Assembly (NCBI GenBank): GCA_029263395.1
Contig: JAJCXO010000103.1
Location: 1-35,506, forward strand
Origin: Acidobacteriota bacterium
GTDB taxonomy: Bacteria > Acidobacteriota > Thermoanaerobaculia > Multivoradales > J023
Direction of reading: 5' to 3'
Length of the DNA: 35,506 nucleotides
Shown: positions 1 to 7,819 of the stretch, in pieces
Layout of the letters: each line of letters opens with the position of its first letter
Numbering within the stretch: position 1 is the first letter of the stretch
Position numbers and translations under genes: made by a program
Notes under the pieces: generated by a model
Told to the model about the DNA's origin: nothing
Database searches by the model: none
What the model saw: the letters and a program-made list of their open reading frames with translations, nothing else

Positions 1-768
1 CAGGACAACCCCAGCAACTTCCAGCGCGGGCAAGTCGGGATGAGACCGTGGCAAGCTCAGATGCCCGGCATAAAGGTGCGCCTGGTCTGCATCCCCGGCC
101 GGAACCTCGAGGTGAAGCTCCTTCAATCCCCGCGCGGTGACTACCTCGGGCAACGGCGTTGCCGAGCCTCCTAGCCCAGCGAAGAGCTCTCTGAGACGTG
201 TTTCGACCGCCAGTTCATCAATCTCTCCAGTGACCACCATCGTCCCCCCCCAGGCCAGAGCTCGACGATGAAACGCTGCACAGTCCTCAGGCGTCAGTCG
301 CGCCAGGCTCATAGCGTCACCCTGCAGCGGACGAGCGAATGGATGAGGCAGATACAACTGCTCAAGGAATCTCCTGCCAGCACGTGCTTCGGGCTGGTCG
401 AGGAGACTCTCGAGCTCTGCGGCCGCCTGGCGCTTGATCCAATCCAACCGATCCTCGGGGAACGTCGGCTCGAGCACCAATTCGGCGAGCCAAGAGAGGG
501 CTCGTTCCCAATCTCCAGCCAGCGCTTCGATCGAAACACACAACATCTCCACCGTACCGAAAGACTGCACCAGGATCCCACGATCCTCAGCTTCGACCGC
601 AATCCGGTCCCAGCTTCGATGCTGAGTACCTTCGGCCAGGAGGCGACCCGTGACATATGACTGCCCCGGGATCTCTTCCAACCGCATCCCACCGCGCAGC
701 CACACACGGGCAGCAATGATCGGCACACCGGAAACTCGGCGGGTCCTAACCGTCAATCGTTCAGCCAT
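1..768 (-). CDS. M16 family peptidase-like protein, inactive-type partner (partial, runs off left edge)
   Basis: The frame is open from an ATG at 768 to the window edge (256 codons, no stop), so the C-terminal part is missing. The start follows the stop of the catalytic M16 gene by 15 bases and has a GGTGAGGGG ribosome-binding site. The protein reads as an M16 N-terminal half: a strand region near the start, then TGRLLAEGTQ at the place where the partner gene has HFLEHMMFKG. The zinc-binding HxxEH is therefore absent and the subunit is probably non-catalytic. M16B enzymes often work as a heterodimer of one zinc-bearing and one substrate-binding subunit, encoded side by side, and the layout here fits that. 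It is probably periplasmic or cytoplasmic; no signal peptide is seen at this start. The family call is firm; the inactive-partner role is inferred. Confidence 0.85.
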   Translation of the reverse strand, partial: MAERLTVRTRRVSGVPIIAARVWLRGGMRLEEIPGQSYVTGRLLAEGTQHRSWDRIAVEAEDRGILVQSFGTVEMLCVSIEALAGDWERALSWLAELVLEPTFPEDRLDWIKRQAAAELESLLDQPEARAGRRFLEQLYLPHPFARPLQGDAMSLARLTPEDCAAFHRRALAWGGTMVVTGEIDELAVETRLRELFAGLGGSATPLPEVVTARGLKELHLEVPAGDADQAHLYAGHLSLPRSHPDLPALEVAGVVL

Positions 769-783
769 CGTCCCCTCACCAAT

Positions 784-2151
784 CTATTCAGCAGCGAGCG
801 ACCAGCCGAGCACACCGCCCGCGGTCGGACGCAGGTGACGTTCAGCTGCGTCCGCCAGCTGGGTGGCATTGGCTGACAACAAGTGCTCGAAATAACGCCA
901 TGGATGCTCGAGATCGAAAAGCGCCAGCGCGCTACCCGCCAAAAATGCCTGCTGGAAGACCTTCTCGTGTCCGAAGACCCAATCTGCTGTAAACATGCGC
1001 TGAGCTCGGGCCACTTCGTCAGTAGTTGGCCCTTTGCAGCGCAAAAGATCAATCTGCCGCAAGACTTCAGCTTCGACACGAGCCGGCTCGACGCCAGGGA
1101 CCACTTCCAAGGCAACAGTCAACGATCCGGGATCGATCGACTCCTGGAGATCAGCCGAAACCCACACACAAAGCTGTCCTTCGTCGACCAGTGCTCGATG
1201 GAGACGACTCGACCGACCGGTACCGAGGACGCCACTCAACAGCATCAGCTTGGGATGATCCACATCAGACGCAGCTGGCGCGGGAAACGTCAAGAGCATC
1301 CGCGCCACTTCTCCTTGGCGCCGTTCAAAACGTCTCAGGCCCAGAGCCTCGCTGCGGGGCGCAACCGAGGAACGTTCCAGCGATGCGCCTTCGAGTCCGG
1401 CAAACGCCTCCTCGACCACATCATCCACCGCGGGTTCGACATCACCGGCAATCACCAACACTGCATTGGAGGGCCGATAGAAGCGTTGGTGGAACTCGCG
1501 CAACACCTTGTCATCAATCGCCGCGAGGTCTTCGCGAGTGCCGAGCACCGGGCGACCATAGGGATGGGGTGCGTACAATTGCGCCGCCACTTCGCGATCG
1601 AGCGCATCCCAGGGCTCCCCTTCATACATCGAAATCTCTTCGAGGATCACTTGGCGTTCGCTCTTGACCTCCGTCGGATCGAGCAACAGCCCCGCCATAC
1701 GATCGCGTTCGATATCGAGCGCACGACGCCAGCGATCAGCCGCAAACGTGAAGTAATACACAGTCGAGTCATGACTGGTGAAGGCGTTGTTCGAACCCCC
1801 CAAGGCTCGGGTCAGATGATCAATCTCCCCTGGCCCATAGTTGGCTGAGCCCTTGAACATCATGTGCTCGAGGAAATGCGCAACGCCGCCCAATCCGGGA
1901 ACCTCGTCGCGGGTACCCGCACCATAAATCACCGCCGTGGCGACAACCGGCACACGTCGGTTCTCCACGACGCACACCGTTAGACCATTGGCATGACGAC
2001 GCACCCGTGGACGCGGCAGTATATTCCTCAGCTCTTCGAGCTCAGCCTGCCAGCCGAGTCGCGGCGGTGAGACAGTTGTCATATTCATCATGTTGTAGGT
2101 CCGAGGAACACTTGTGAGATGGCAAACGGGTGGCCCGTTCGCGACACTCAC
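784..2151 (-). CDS. M16 family zinc metallopeptidase (insulinase/processing-peptidase type)
   Basis: A 455-residue zinc peptidase. The inverted zinc motif HFLEH is at residues 92-96, and the downstream EE near 171-172 supplies the third ligand; the region NNAFTSHDSTVYYF (about 121-134) is typical of the family. An N-terminal M16 domain and a C-terminal M16C half follow in order. The ATG at 2151 overlaps the stop of the upstream phosphoesterase as ATGA, which suggests translational coupling. Met codons at residues 21, 22 and 24 are alternative starts, and the first 25 residues align poorly with the family in my reading. It forms an operon with the non-catalytic M16-like gene just downstream, so the pair probably makes a heterodimer that degrades or processes peptides. 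The substrate cannot be told from the sequence. Confidence 0.93.
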   Translation of the reverse strand: MSVANGPPVCHLTSVPRTYNMMNMTTVSPPRLGWQAELEELRNILPRPRVRRHANGLTVCVVENRRVPVVATAVIYGAGTRDEVPGLGGVAHFLEHMMFKGSANYGPGEIDHLTRALGGSNNAFTSHDSTVYYFTFAADRWRRALDIERDRMAGLLLDPTEVKSERQVILEEISMYEGEPWDALDREVAAQLYAPHPYGRPVLGTREDLAAIDDKVLREFHQRFYRPSNAVLVIAGDVEPAVDDVVEEAFAGLEGASLERSSVAPRSEALGLRRFERRQGEVARMLLTFPAPAASDVDHPKLMLLSGVLGTGRSSRLHRALVDEGQLCVWVSADLQESIDPGSLTVALEVVPGVEPARVEAEVLRQIDLLRCKGPTTDEVARAQRMFTADWVFGHEKVFQQAFLAGSALALFDLEHPWRYFEHLLSANATQLADAAERHLRPTAGGVLGWSLAAE

Positions 2152-3014
2152 GAAGCCTTCAGGGTGTAGGTCTCCTGATCACGACGAGGGTAGAGATGCC
2201 GGCTCTGTTCGAAAAATCGTTGGTCAGACGCATCCCAGGCGAGATTCGAGATCTCGATCTCGCTATCTCGCAAGCGGATCCAATTGCAGGTGTTGCGACG
2301 ACGCTCGCAGCCTCGACCCCGGCTGGAGGTTGTTGTTCCCGAATGCACCAGGAGAACAGGTCGACTACCCGACGGATAATACGCCTCGGTGCTGCCGATC
2401 CAACTCTGATGCAAATGCCCCGACAACACCATCTCGGCCCCACCGCGATTCAAAACCTTGACGACCTCGGAGGCATTCTTCAGCACCTTCTGGCTGTCGA
2501 ACCGCGGCGCCGGGATGAGCTGGTGGTGAGCCACCACAATTTTGGTTAGATCTGCCGGTACAGCGGCCAGTCGTCGCTCTAGACTGCGCTGCCCAGAACG
2601 TGTCACCCGGCCGTCTCTGATCGTCCAATTGAACGCCGTATTGATCCCGATCACTGCCATTTGCGAGTCTTGGAAGGTCGGTTCCATATCCTTGGCAAAA
2701 TATCGGCGATAGGCCCAGAACGGTGCTCCGACGCGTTCCCAAACCCGATACATCGGTACATCGTGATTACCAGGGACACTCAGGGACGGCACGTCGATCC
2801 GATCGACGAAGGCCCGCGCTTCTTTGAATTGGCCCGGTTTGGCTCGCTGGGTAAGGTCGCCGGAAATCACCACGAGATCCGGGGGATGCTGGGCGATCAA
2901 TGCCAGCACACCCTCCGAAACCTCTTTGAGGTGAGGCTTCCCGAAGTGAACATCCGAAACGTGGAGTATTTGGCGCAAAGGGGTTGATGCCGACTCGACC
3001 GCCCGCGGGGTCAT
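2148..3014 (-). CDS. calcineurin-like metallophosphoesterase
   Basis: A 288-residue protein with the full set of metallophosphoesterase motifs: DVH at 21-23, GDLTQ at 52-56, GNHD at 82-85, the HH pair at 163-164 and GHLH at 199-202. These residues normally hold two metal ions and cleave phosphoester bonds. The closest general type is the cyclic-nucleotide phosphodiesterase/Icc-like group, but the substrate is not decidable here. Its ATG overlaps the stop of the upstream small membrane protein and its stop overlaps the start of the M16 gene (both ATGA), so the genes are co-translated in one operon. No signal peptide is present, so the enzyme is cytosolic. Confidence 0.92.
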   Translation of the reverse strand: MTPRAVESASTPLRQILHVSDVHFGKPHLKEVSEGVLALIAQHPPDLVVISGDLTQRAKPGQFKEARAFVDRIDVPSLSVPGNHDVPMYRVWERVGAPFWAYRRYFAKDMEPTFQDSQMAVIGINTAFNWTIRDGRVTRSGQRSLERRLAAVPADLTKIVVAHHQLIPAPRFDSQKVLKNASEVVKVLNRGGAEMVLSGHLHQSWIGSTEAYYPSGSRPVLLVHSGTTTSSRGRGCERRRNTCNWIRLRDSEIEISNLAWDASDQRFFEQSRHLYPRRDQETYTLKAS

Positions 3015-3325
3015 CCATCAGGCCTCTCGCTGCGATCTGCTCCAAGGATGCTGGAGATATTGCGATCCACCTCCGTCGCAGCAAAATTCGACAGGGCTTC
3101 CAGGATCGCCGAACCATGCCGACGACCGAGTACAAACCCTCCCAACCCGGACAGCACCAATGCCGTCAACGGATAGGCCACCACTTTGTCGCGCCAATCC
3201 AAACCTTCTGGCATCAGCTCATCGAGGACATCGTCCGCCAGCGACTTTCTCGGCTCACCATCCATCACTCGATCTCCGTGCTCTGATGCTCGAACCTCAT
3301 TGAGAGTTTCTTCCGGGCTCGCCAT
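3011..3325 (-). CDS. small membrane-associated protein, unknown function
   Basis: About 104 residues from the ATG at 3325, chosen because GGGAG lies 9 bases upstream; a longer frame from 3370 adds 15 residues without a convincing site. The N-terminal half is charged. A glycine-rich hydrophobic stretch (about residues 50-70, including LSGLGGFVLGRR) resembles the membrane anchor of YqjD/ElaB-type proteins, and a short amphipathic tail follows. The stop overlaps the start of the phosphoesterase. It may dock on the inner membrane. I do not recognise a named family, and its resemblance to the DUF883-like gene next door is limited to the glycine-rich anchor. Confidence 0.7.
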   Translation of the reverse strand: MASPEETLNEVRASEHGDRVMDGEPRKSLADDVLDELMPEGLDWRDKVVAYPLTALVLSGLGGFVLGRRHGSAILEALSNFAATEVDRNISSILGADRSERPDG

Positions 3326-3422
3326 AACGTTAGCTCCCGCTCCGAGTCTGCCGTTGACGCGACTGTCCAACTAACCGGGGAAACCGTCCCCAGCTGCTCA
3401 CAAATCGCTGGTGGCAGGAAGA

Positions 3423-3450
3423 CAAGGCCGCGCGAAATCGCGCAGCCTTG
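3423..3450 (-). terminator. terminator-like hairpin behind the DUF883-like gene
   Basis: Two 13-base arms (3423-3435 and 3438-3450) form a hairpin 22 bases past the stop of the gene at 3473. On the minus-strand RNA the single non-Watson-Crick position is a U-G wobble, while on the plus strand it would be a C-A mismatch, so the structure is better paired in the direction of that gene. The following bases (TCTTCCTG) are only moderately U-rich. It probably separates this gene from the downstream phosphoesterase/peptidase operon. Confidence 0.6.
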
Positions 3451-3472
3451 AATATCCCGCAAGCCTCGCCCA

Positions 3473-3895
3473 TTAATCGCGACGGGGACGAAACAACAGA
3501 CCGAGTAAGAAGCCGGCAAGACCAGCAATCAAGACCGCAGTACCCGGCTTCTCACGCACGAAGTCGTTGACATCATCGACCATGTAGTCGACATCTTTGC
3601 GCACGCGCGTGTAGCCATCCTGCAATTGCTCCGAAGTCTCTTGGTACCGGGCACGCGCTGCCTCCCGGGCCTTCTGAGACTTCTCCTGAGCAGTAGCAGA
3701 GGCCTGTTGGAAGCGGTCTCCGACGTCGGCAGCAACGTGCTGGAAGCGCTCACGGGCCTCGCCGACTGCGGCCTGGACCTTCTCCTTGGCTTGATTGATC
3801 GCTCGGACGTTACCTTTGGCCGTCGCTTCGGGGCCAGCGTCATCCAATACGTCTTGTTCTTCCGTTATCTGACTATCAGCTGTTTGCTCACTCAT
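3473..3895 (-). CDS. DUF883/YqjD-ElaB-like membrane-anchored stress protein
   Basis: About 140 residues from the ATG at 3895, which has an AGGAGG site 8 bases upstream; the longer frame from 3919 has none. The protein has an acidic N-terminus, then a long Ala/Glu/Arg/Gln-rich coiled-coil (about residues 30-105). It ends in REKPGTAVLIAGLAGFLLG and a short arginine-rich tail, the signature of the DUF883 (YqjD/ElaB) family. Known members are C-tail-anchored inner-membrane proteins that associate with ribosomes in stationary phase. The family call rests on the C-terminal anchor and on overall size and composition. A hairpin terminator follows, so it is probably monocistronic. A role in stress or stationary phase is inferred from the family. 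Confidence 0.82.
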   Translation of the reverse strand: MSEQTADSQITEEQDVLDDAGPEATAKGNVRAINQAKEKVQAAVGEARERFQHVAADVGDRFQQASATAQEKSQKAREAARARYQETSEQLQDGYTRVRKDVDYMVDDVNDFVREKPGTAVLIAGLAGFLLGLLFRPRRD

Positions 3896-4134
3896 GATGA
3901 AGCCTCCTGCGTATGTCAAACACCTCAGTTGAGAGATGCCAAGTAACTTATTCTACACTGTCGATAGCTCGTTCGCGGCTCAGAATCGAGCCTCGGAGTC
4001 ATTTTTGTGACGTATCCTCGCCAATCCTCTTCAAGATACAGCGCAGGCTACGTTATCGGACCGGTGGTAAACTGACGAAAAGGCGACCTCTGAGGCGCTG
4101 AACGCCGCTGTTTCAACCGTCGGGCATTCTCACC

Positions 4135-5469
4135 GTGCACGCCAACGATACTCTACTGGGCCGCATCCGTCAGCGTTTCGAGGCCCGGTACGCCTCCAAA
4201 CCGTGGATTGCTTTGCCAAGCAAGGTCTTCCGCTTCCTGGCATTGTCCGTATCCAAGGCTCGTGCCGACAACCTGACACAGCAAGCGTCCGCGTTGGCCT
4301 TCATTACTATCGTTTCGTTGGTACCACTGCTCGCCGCGTTGTCTTTTCTCGGCGCTCGCTGGTTCGACGACCGACAAGAAGGTATGGTCGAGCTCCTCAG
4401 CCAAGTCCTCCCCTACTCTGAAGAAACCGTCGTCGCGACCCTTCAGGGTTTCCTGCGGCAAGCCGAGGCGATTCGCGGTATCGGCTTCGCTGTCTTCATC
4501 TTGTCGTCGATGGCGGCATTCACCAATATCGAAGCCACCATCAATCGGATCTGGAACGTCCCCCGTCGGCGGCCGTTGCGTAGCCGTCTGTTGTCGTTCA
4601 CCCTGGTGTTGTTCTGGGGCCCCTTGGTGATCGGCGCCACTTATTCCGTGCTCTTCTACCTCAGACAACAACCGGCCCTCGAAAGCATCGCCGGCTCGCT
4701 ACCGGTACAGCTGATCCCGTTCACTGTGACGCTGCTCGGCTTGACCATGTTGTACTGGCTAGTGCCGTACACAACGGTCCGTTTTAGAAGCGCCTTGGCT
4801 GGTGGCTTGACCGCCGCCCTGTTGCTCGAAGGACTGCGCCAGGGATTTGGCGTCTACGTGGATCAAGTGCGCAACGTGTCGCTGATTTATGGTGGCTTCG
4901 GCTTGTTGCTGCTGTTCATGATTTCGATCCAGATCGCCTGGTGGATCGTCTTGTTGGGCAGCGAAGTTGCCTACAGTCTGCAAAATGCCGACTACATGTC
5001 GAGTCGGCGCCAGCCCGCCGCTCCCCTCGAAGGTAGCTGGGTTGCCTTGACCGCTCTCTTGTTTGTTACCGAACGGTTTCGTGACGGCCAGCCGATCACC
5101 CCTCATGAGTTGCTGGCCGAGCGTCTACAACTCGCTGCCGGCGAGGTCAGCGACATCCTGGCGCCCTTGTTGAAGGCAGGTCTGCTGTCCGAATCGAGTG
5201 GCGACACCGACGGTTACCTGCTGTCTTGCGATCCCTACCAGCTTCAGATCTCAGAGATCTTCGATCTCTATGAGGGCGGCCATTGGGATCTGATGATGCC
5301 CTTGGCAGACCACCTCGGGGGTGCCCTCGAGGAGTTACGGGGCCAACTTGTGGCCGATCGTACTCGTTATAGCCAGGACATCAAGCTGGTCGATCTGATG
5401 GGTGCCGCGCCCCCACCCGACGACGACGCTGCGGGGGTCGTCGAACATGCTGTCGAGCAGCCGGCTTGA
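4135..5469 (+). CDS. YihY/virulence factor BrkB family membrane protein
   Basis: A 444-residue inner-membrane protein starting at GTG 4135, with no clear ribosome-binding site, so the start is uncertain. After an amphipathic N-terminus come SALAFITIVSLVPLLAALS and further hydrophobic segments up to about residue 285, including the family-typical NPR/IWNVPRRRP loop and the YGGFGLLLLFMISIQIAWWIVLLGSEVAY helix pair. About 150 residues of soluble C-terminal region follow, which looks like a winged-helix segment (about 300-390) and an acidic tail. Family members were once annotated as ribonuclease BN (RbnBN), but that activity belongs to a different protein; their real role (transport or envelope integrity) is unclear. 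The C-terminal extension is seen in many family members. The tRNA gene lies 49 bases downstream. Confidence 0.92.
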   Translation: MHANDTLLGRIRQRFEARYASKPWIALPSKVFRFLALSVSKARADNLTQQASALAFITIVSLVPLLAALSFLGARWFDDRQEGMVELLSQVLPYSEETVVATLQGFLRQAEAIRGIGFAVFILSSMAAFTNIEATINRIWNVPRRRPLRSRLLSFTLVLFWGPLVIGATYSVLFYLRQQPALESIAGSLPVQLIPFTVTLLGLTMLYWLVPYTTVRFRSALAGGLTAALLLEGLRQGFGVYVDQVRNVSLIYGGFGLLLLFMISIQIAWWIVLLGSEVAYSLQNADYMSSRRQPAAPLEGSWVALTALLFVTERFRDGQPITPHELLAERLQLAAGEVSDILAPLLKAGLLSESSGDTDGYLLSCDPYQLQISEIFDLYEGGHWDLMMPLADHLGGALEELRGQLVADRTRYSQDIKLVDLMGAAPPPDDDAAGVVEHAVEQPA

Positions 5470-5518
5470 TGGAGGTTGCCACAACGCGGCCCTCCGGCTA
5501 CAATGAGCCCCCTTTGAC

Positions 5519-5594
5519 GGGGCAGTAGCTCAGCTGGGAGAGCACCACGTTCGCATCGTGGGGGTCGAGGGTTCGAGTCCCTTCTGCTCCACCA
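5519..5594 (+). tRNA. tRNA-Ala (anticodon CGC), CCA encoded
   Basis: A complete 76-base cloverleaf. The acceptor arm GGGGCAG pairs with CTGCTCC and contains the G3-U70 wobble that marks alanine tRNAs. The D arm is GCTC/GAGC, the anticodon stem is CCACG/CGTGG around loop TTCGCAT (anticodon CGC, reading GCG), and the T arm is GAGGG-TTCGAGT-CCCTT. The 3' CCA is encoded in the DNA (5592-5594). All parts were read directly from the sequence. Confidence 0.96.
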
Positions 5595-5871
5595 TTTGCT
5601 CCTTGCAGTCGCTCTGGCGGAACCGAAGCGCCTCGGTAGACTCGCAGCTCGCTTCGCTCGCGCTCGGGGTTACGAGTCCCTTTCCAGGCACAACCTCTCA
5701 GATTTGCTCTTGCGGACCCGAAGCGACTCGGTGGCCTCGCAGCTCGCTACGCTCACGCTCGGGGTGACGAGCCCCTCCCCAGGACAGACTCTCAAATTCG
5801 CTCCTTGCAGTCGCTCTGGCGGAACCGAAGCGCCTCGGCAGGCTCGCATCTCGCTACGCTCTTGCTCCTGG
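5595..5871 (+). repeat. three degenerate direct repeats immediately after tRNA-Ala
   Basis: Three imperfect copies of a unit of roughly 75-105 bases start at about 5595, 5702 and 5796. Copies 1 and 3 share 39 identical consecutive bases (5598-5636 and 5800-5838). All copies share the pattern of a CTCGCAGCTCGCT-like stretch, and copies 1 and 2 continue into CTCGGGGT-ACGAG-CCC, which echoes a tRNA T-arm. Parts of the first half (TGGCGGAAC, GGTAGACTCGC) resemble the D-arm region of a leucine tRNA, but no copy folds into an intact tRNA. The frame is open on the plus strand through much of it, but no ribosome-binding site or coding character was seen. The stretch 5595-6016 otherwise holds no gene. 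Confidence 0.75.
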
Positions 5872-6016
5872 GCTATACCTTTGTTCTATCCAGTAGGCAC
5901 TCAAGAATCACTGAGAGCCACAGAGGAACCTCACCCAGGCCATTACTTGGTCCGCGTTGGATATCGTACTAACATTGTTGCAACCGCGGATCGGGAATCG
6001 CTTGCGAGGTAAGAAC

Positions 6017-6244
6017 ATGATCAAAACTCTCCAAAAGCATGGAAACAGCCAAGCTCTGGTCATCGATAAGACCTTGATGGAGGTCTTGGGAATCCAGGAC
6101 GACAGTCCGCTTCAGATCTCGGTGAGCGGCAACTCCTTGATTGTGACCCCAGTCCACGTCGGTGTAGGGCGCAAACAGGTAGCGGACAGCATCAAGAAGC
6201 TTCGTCCCCGCTACGGCGACATGCTCAAACGGCTAGCGGAGTAG
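6017..6244 (+). CDS. AbrB/MazE/SpoVT-type antitoxin
   Basis: 75 residues from the ATG at 6017, chosen because GAGG lies 8 bases upstream and because the AbrB fold begins at once (MIKTLQKHGNSQALVIDKTLM, written in two parts here: MIKTLQKHGN then SQALVIDKTLM). The swapped-hairpin DNA-binding domain spans about residues 1-48 (GNSQALVID, LQISVSGNSLIV), and a charged C-terminal tail (KQVADSIKKLRPRYGDMLKR) would bind the toxin. The toxin gene starts 3 bases after the stop. Such antitoxins usually repress their own promoter as dimers and neutralise the toxin through the tail. Some longer upstream in-frame extension exists but lacks support. Confidence 0.9.
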   Translation: MIKTLQKHGNSQALVIDKTLMEVLGIQDDSPLQISVSGNSLIVTPVHVGVGRKQVADSIKKLRPRYGDMLKRLAE

Positions 6245-6247
6245 TTC

Positions 6248-6637
6248 TTGGCCTCGATCCGGTTCCTGAGCGTCGATGACGTTCTTGCCATCCACGAAGA
6301 CACGATTGCCCATGAGGGCGGCATACAGGGTCTTCGCGATCCTGGGCTCCTGGAGTCAGCGGCCCTCATGCCGCAACAACAGTTTGGCGGCCAGTTTCTC
6401 CATCAGGGACTAGCAGAGATGGCGGCGGCTTATCTCTTTCATATTGTTCAGAACCACGCATTCTTTGATGGCAACAAACGGACCGCGGCTTTGGCAGCAC
6501 TAGTTTTCCTAGACGTCAACGGAGTAGCGCCACTTCCCGAGCCAGACGCTCTGGAGACGATCACGATGCGGGTCGCTGCCAGCCTCAGCGACAAACAAGC
6601 ACTTACGGAGTGGATGCGACAACAGATCGAGCAATGA
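6248..6637 (+). CDS. Doc-type (death-on-curing, Fic-fold) toxin
   Basis: 129 residues starting at TTG 6248, with GGAG 6 bases upstream and a 3-base gap from the antitoxin stop. The Fic/Doc catalytic motif reads HAFFDGNKRTA at residues 70-80, close to the Doc consensus HxFxDANKR. Doc phosphorylates elongation factor Tu and halts translation, while true Fic proteins transfer AMP; the short length and motif favour Doc. Classical Doc is paired with Phd; here the antitoxin is AbrB-type, a combination known in other genomes. All motif residues are present, so the toxin looks intact. The rare TTG start may keep toxin synthesis below antitoxin synthesis. Confidence 0.92.
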   Translation: MASIRFLSVDDVLAIHEDTIAHEGGIQGLRDPGLLESAALMPQQQFGGQFLHQGLAEMAAAYLFHIVQNHAFFDGNKRTAALAALVFLDVNGVAPLPEPDALETITMRVAASLSDKQALTEWMRQQIEQ

Positions 6638-6951
6638 CTCGACTGATCGAACTGGCGAGTTTGGCCCTCGATCTAGTTTTCGTGCGACCCGGGGAGGAAG
6701 TGCAATGCGCCGAACTTCTCTGAATTGGAGACTCGCCAAGTCGCCTATTTGTTGTACTTATGCCACTTGGACGAGCTCGTCGATCACATCTGAAGCTCTG
6801 CTCGCCTCTATACTTCACTAGGTGACGTTTAGCCGGGGAAGAGAAAAAGAGACTCTTGCCTTGAAAATCCGTCACAAGGTGAAGGATTTTCAAGGTAAAG
6901 CCGCTCGAGATAGAGCTTCTTGCTCTCTCCGGCTGATTGCAGCCCTCTCCA
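6638..6951. other. intergenic region between the toxin and the lipoprotein gene
   Basis: No convincing gene. A 38-codon frame at 6705-6821 on the plus strand has a good GGGGAGG site but no recognisable protein character, so I do not call it. The right part holds a 12-base inverted repeat (6859-6870 / 6884-6895) and a small AGAGC/GCTCT hairpin near 6911-6925, both placed where the minus-strand lipoprotein transcript would end. Confidence 0.6.
6859..6895 (-). terminator. 12-bp perfect inverted repeat, possible terminator of the lipoprotein gene
   Basis: CCTTGAAAATCC (6859-6870) and GGATTTTCAAGG (6884-6895) are exact complements with a 13-base loop. On the minus strand the hairpin lies about 57 bases past the stop of the lipoprotein gene and is followed, after a short gap, by a TCTCTTTTTCTC run. 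The U-run is not directly adjacent, so the call is tentative; it could also be an operator or the remnant of a small mobile element. Confidence 0.45.
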
Positions 6952-7593
6952 TCATCGGTAATCGCCCCACTCCGCCGTCACCTCCGGGGTCTGACCCTGG
7001 GTCATCGAATTGGTGAAGGTCCAGTCATAGTCGGCGACGGTCCTCGGTTCGATCTCTAACGTCAGAGTGGTTGATCTAGCCGGCTTGCCGTCGACGTGCA
7101 GGGTCAGTTCGAGATAACCCACGGCAACTTCGGAACCGGCGTTGTGAATCTGGCCTTCGACGATGACGTTGGTGCCGTTGGCGATCGCTAGTGGTTGCCG
7201 CGGAAACACCGAGGATGCCACTCGAGGCTTGCGCTGGGGCGGGGTACGCATGGCCCCGGGGCGCCCCTCGTTGAGCCTGGCAACGGCTCGCTCCAGGCCT
7301 TCTTTGTATCGCCGCGCCTCGTCTCGAGCACGCTCCAGCTCGGCCGAATCACCGCCGATGTTGATGAGTTCGACGTGCTCCACCTCGAGTTTGAGTTCGG
7401 CGTTCTCGGTGGCGAGCTGGTCGAGTTCGTTCTGCAGACTCTCCAAGGTTCTGTTCTTGCTCGCGATCTCTAGGGTCGCGGCTTCGAGCTTGGCGAGGCA
7501 GGCCTCGGTGTTGGCTCGATCCGCGTTCGTATTCGCGGCCGGTGGGCGGCAGGCGATCACCATCAGCAAACAAAACAGGACGGCTACTCTCAT
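6952..7593 (-). CDS. secreted lipoprotein with coiled-coil and Ig-like C-terminal domain
   Basis: About 213 residues from the ATG at 7593; an ATG two codons upstream (7599) is equally possible, as both have G-rich sites. A lipoprotein signal peptide ends in the lipobox VIAC, followed by RPPAAN, so the protein should be lipid-anchored in the envelope. Residues from about 30 to 110 form a Leu/Glu/Ala-rich coiled-coil. After a proline/arginine linker comes a beta-rich domain (IVEGQIHNAGSEVAVGYLEL, then TLEIEPRTVADYDWTF) of the kind seen in FxLYD/DUF3426-like Ig modules. The function is unknown; a scaffold in the envelope is possible. It is divergent from the DUF6544-like gene. Confidence 0.8.
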   Translation of the reverse strand: MRVAVLFCLLMVIACRPPAANTNADRANTEACLAKLEAATLEIASKNRTLESLQNELDQLATENAELKLEVEHVELINIGGDSAELERARDEARRYKEGLERAVARLNEGRPGAMRTPPQRKPRVASSVFPRQPLAIANGTNVIVEGQIHNAGSEVAVGYLELTLHVDGKPARSTTLTLEIEPRTVADYDWTFTNSMTQGQTPEVTAEWGDYR

Positions 7594-7819
7594 GTGCATC
7601 CCCTTCCCTCAGGCTCAGTAGCCGAGAGACTTGAAACGAAATGGCTTCCGCGATGACCTTCGACAAGAATAACTCAGGTCGTTCGTCGAACGCACTTTCG
7701 CACGGAAACCTCGAACCGCCCGGATGGGTGGCCTCGAACGCTTCTGGCTTGGCTACGATGTTTGGACGGCGAGACGCTGGACATCCCAATGGCACAGCGT
7801 GGTTCGGGAAGGAGGTCTG

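Noticed and set aside
883-1848. Long plus-strand frame of 321 codons opposite the M16 gene
   Set aside because: Fully antisense to a clear peptidase with an intact active site; composition is that of a shadow frame.
5558-6012. Open plus-strand frames through the repeats after the tRNA
   Set aside because: They begin inside the tRNA or the repeats, lack ribosome-binding sites, and are explained by the repeated GC-rich units.
6705-6821. 38-codon plus-strand frame with a good GGGGAGG site after the Doc gene
   Set aside because: No protein-like composition or recognised motif; the site may be chance in G-rich sequence. Conservation in relatives would be needed.
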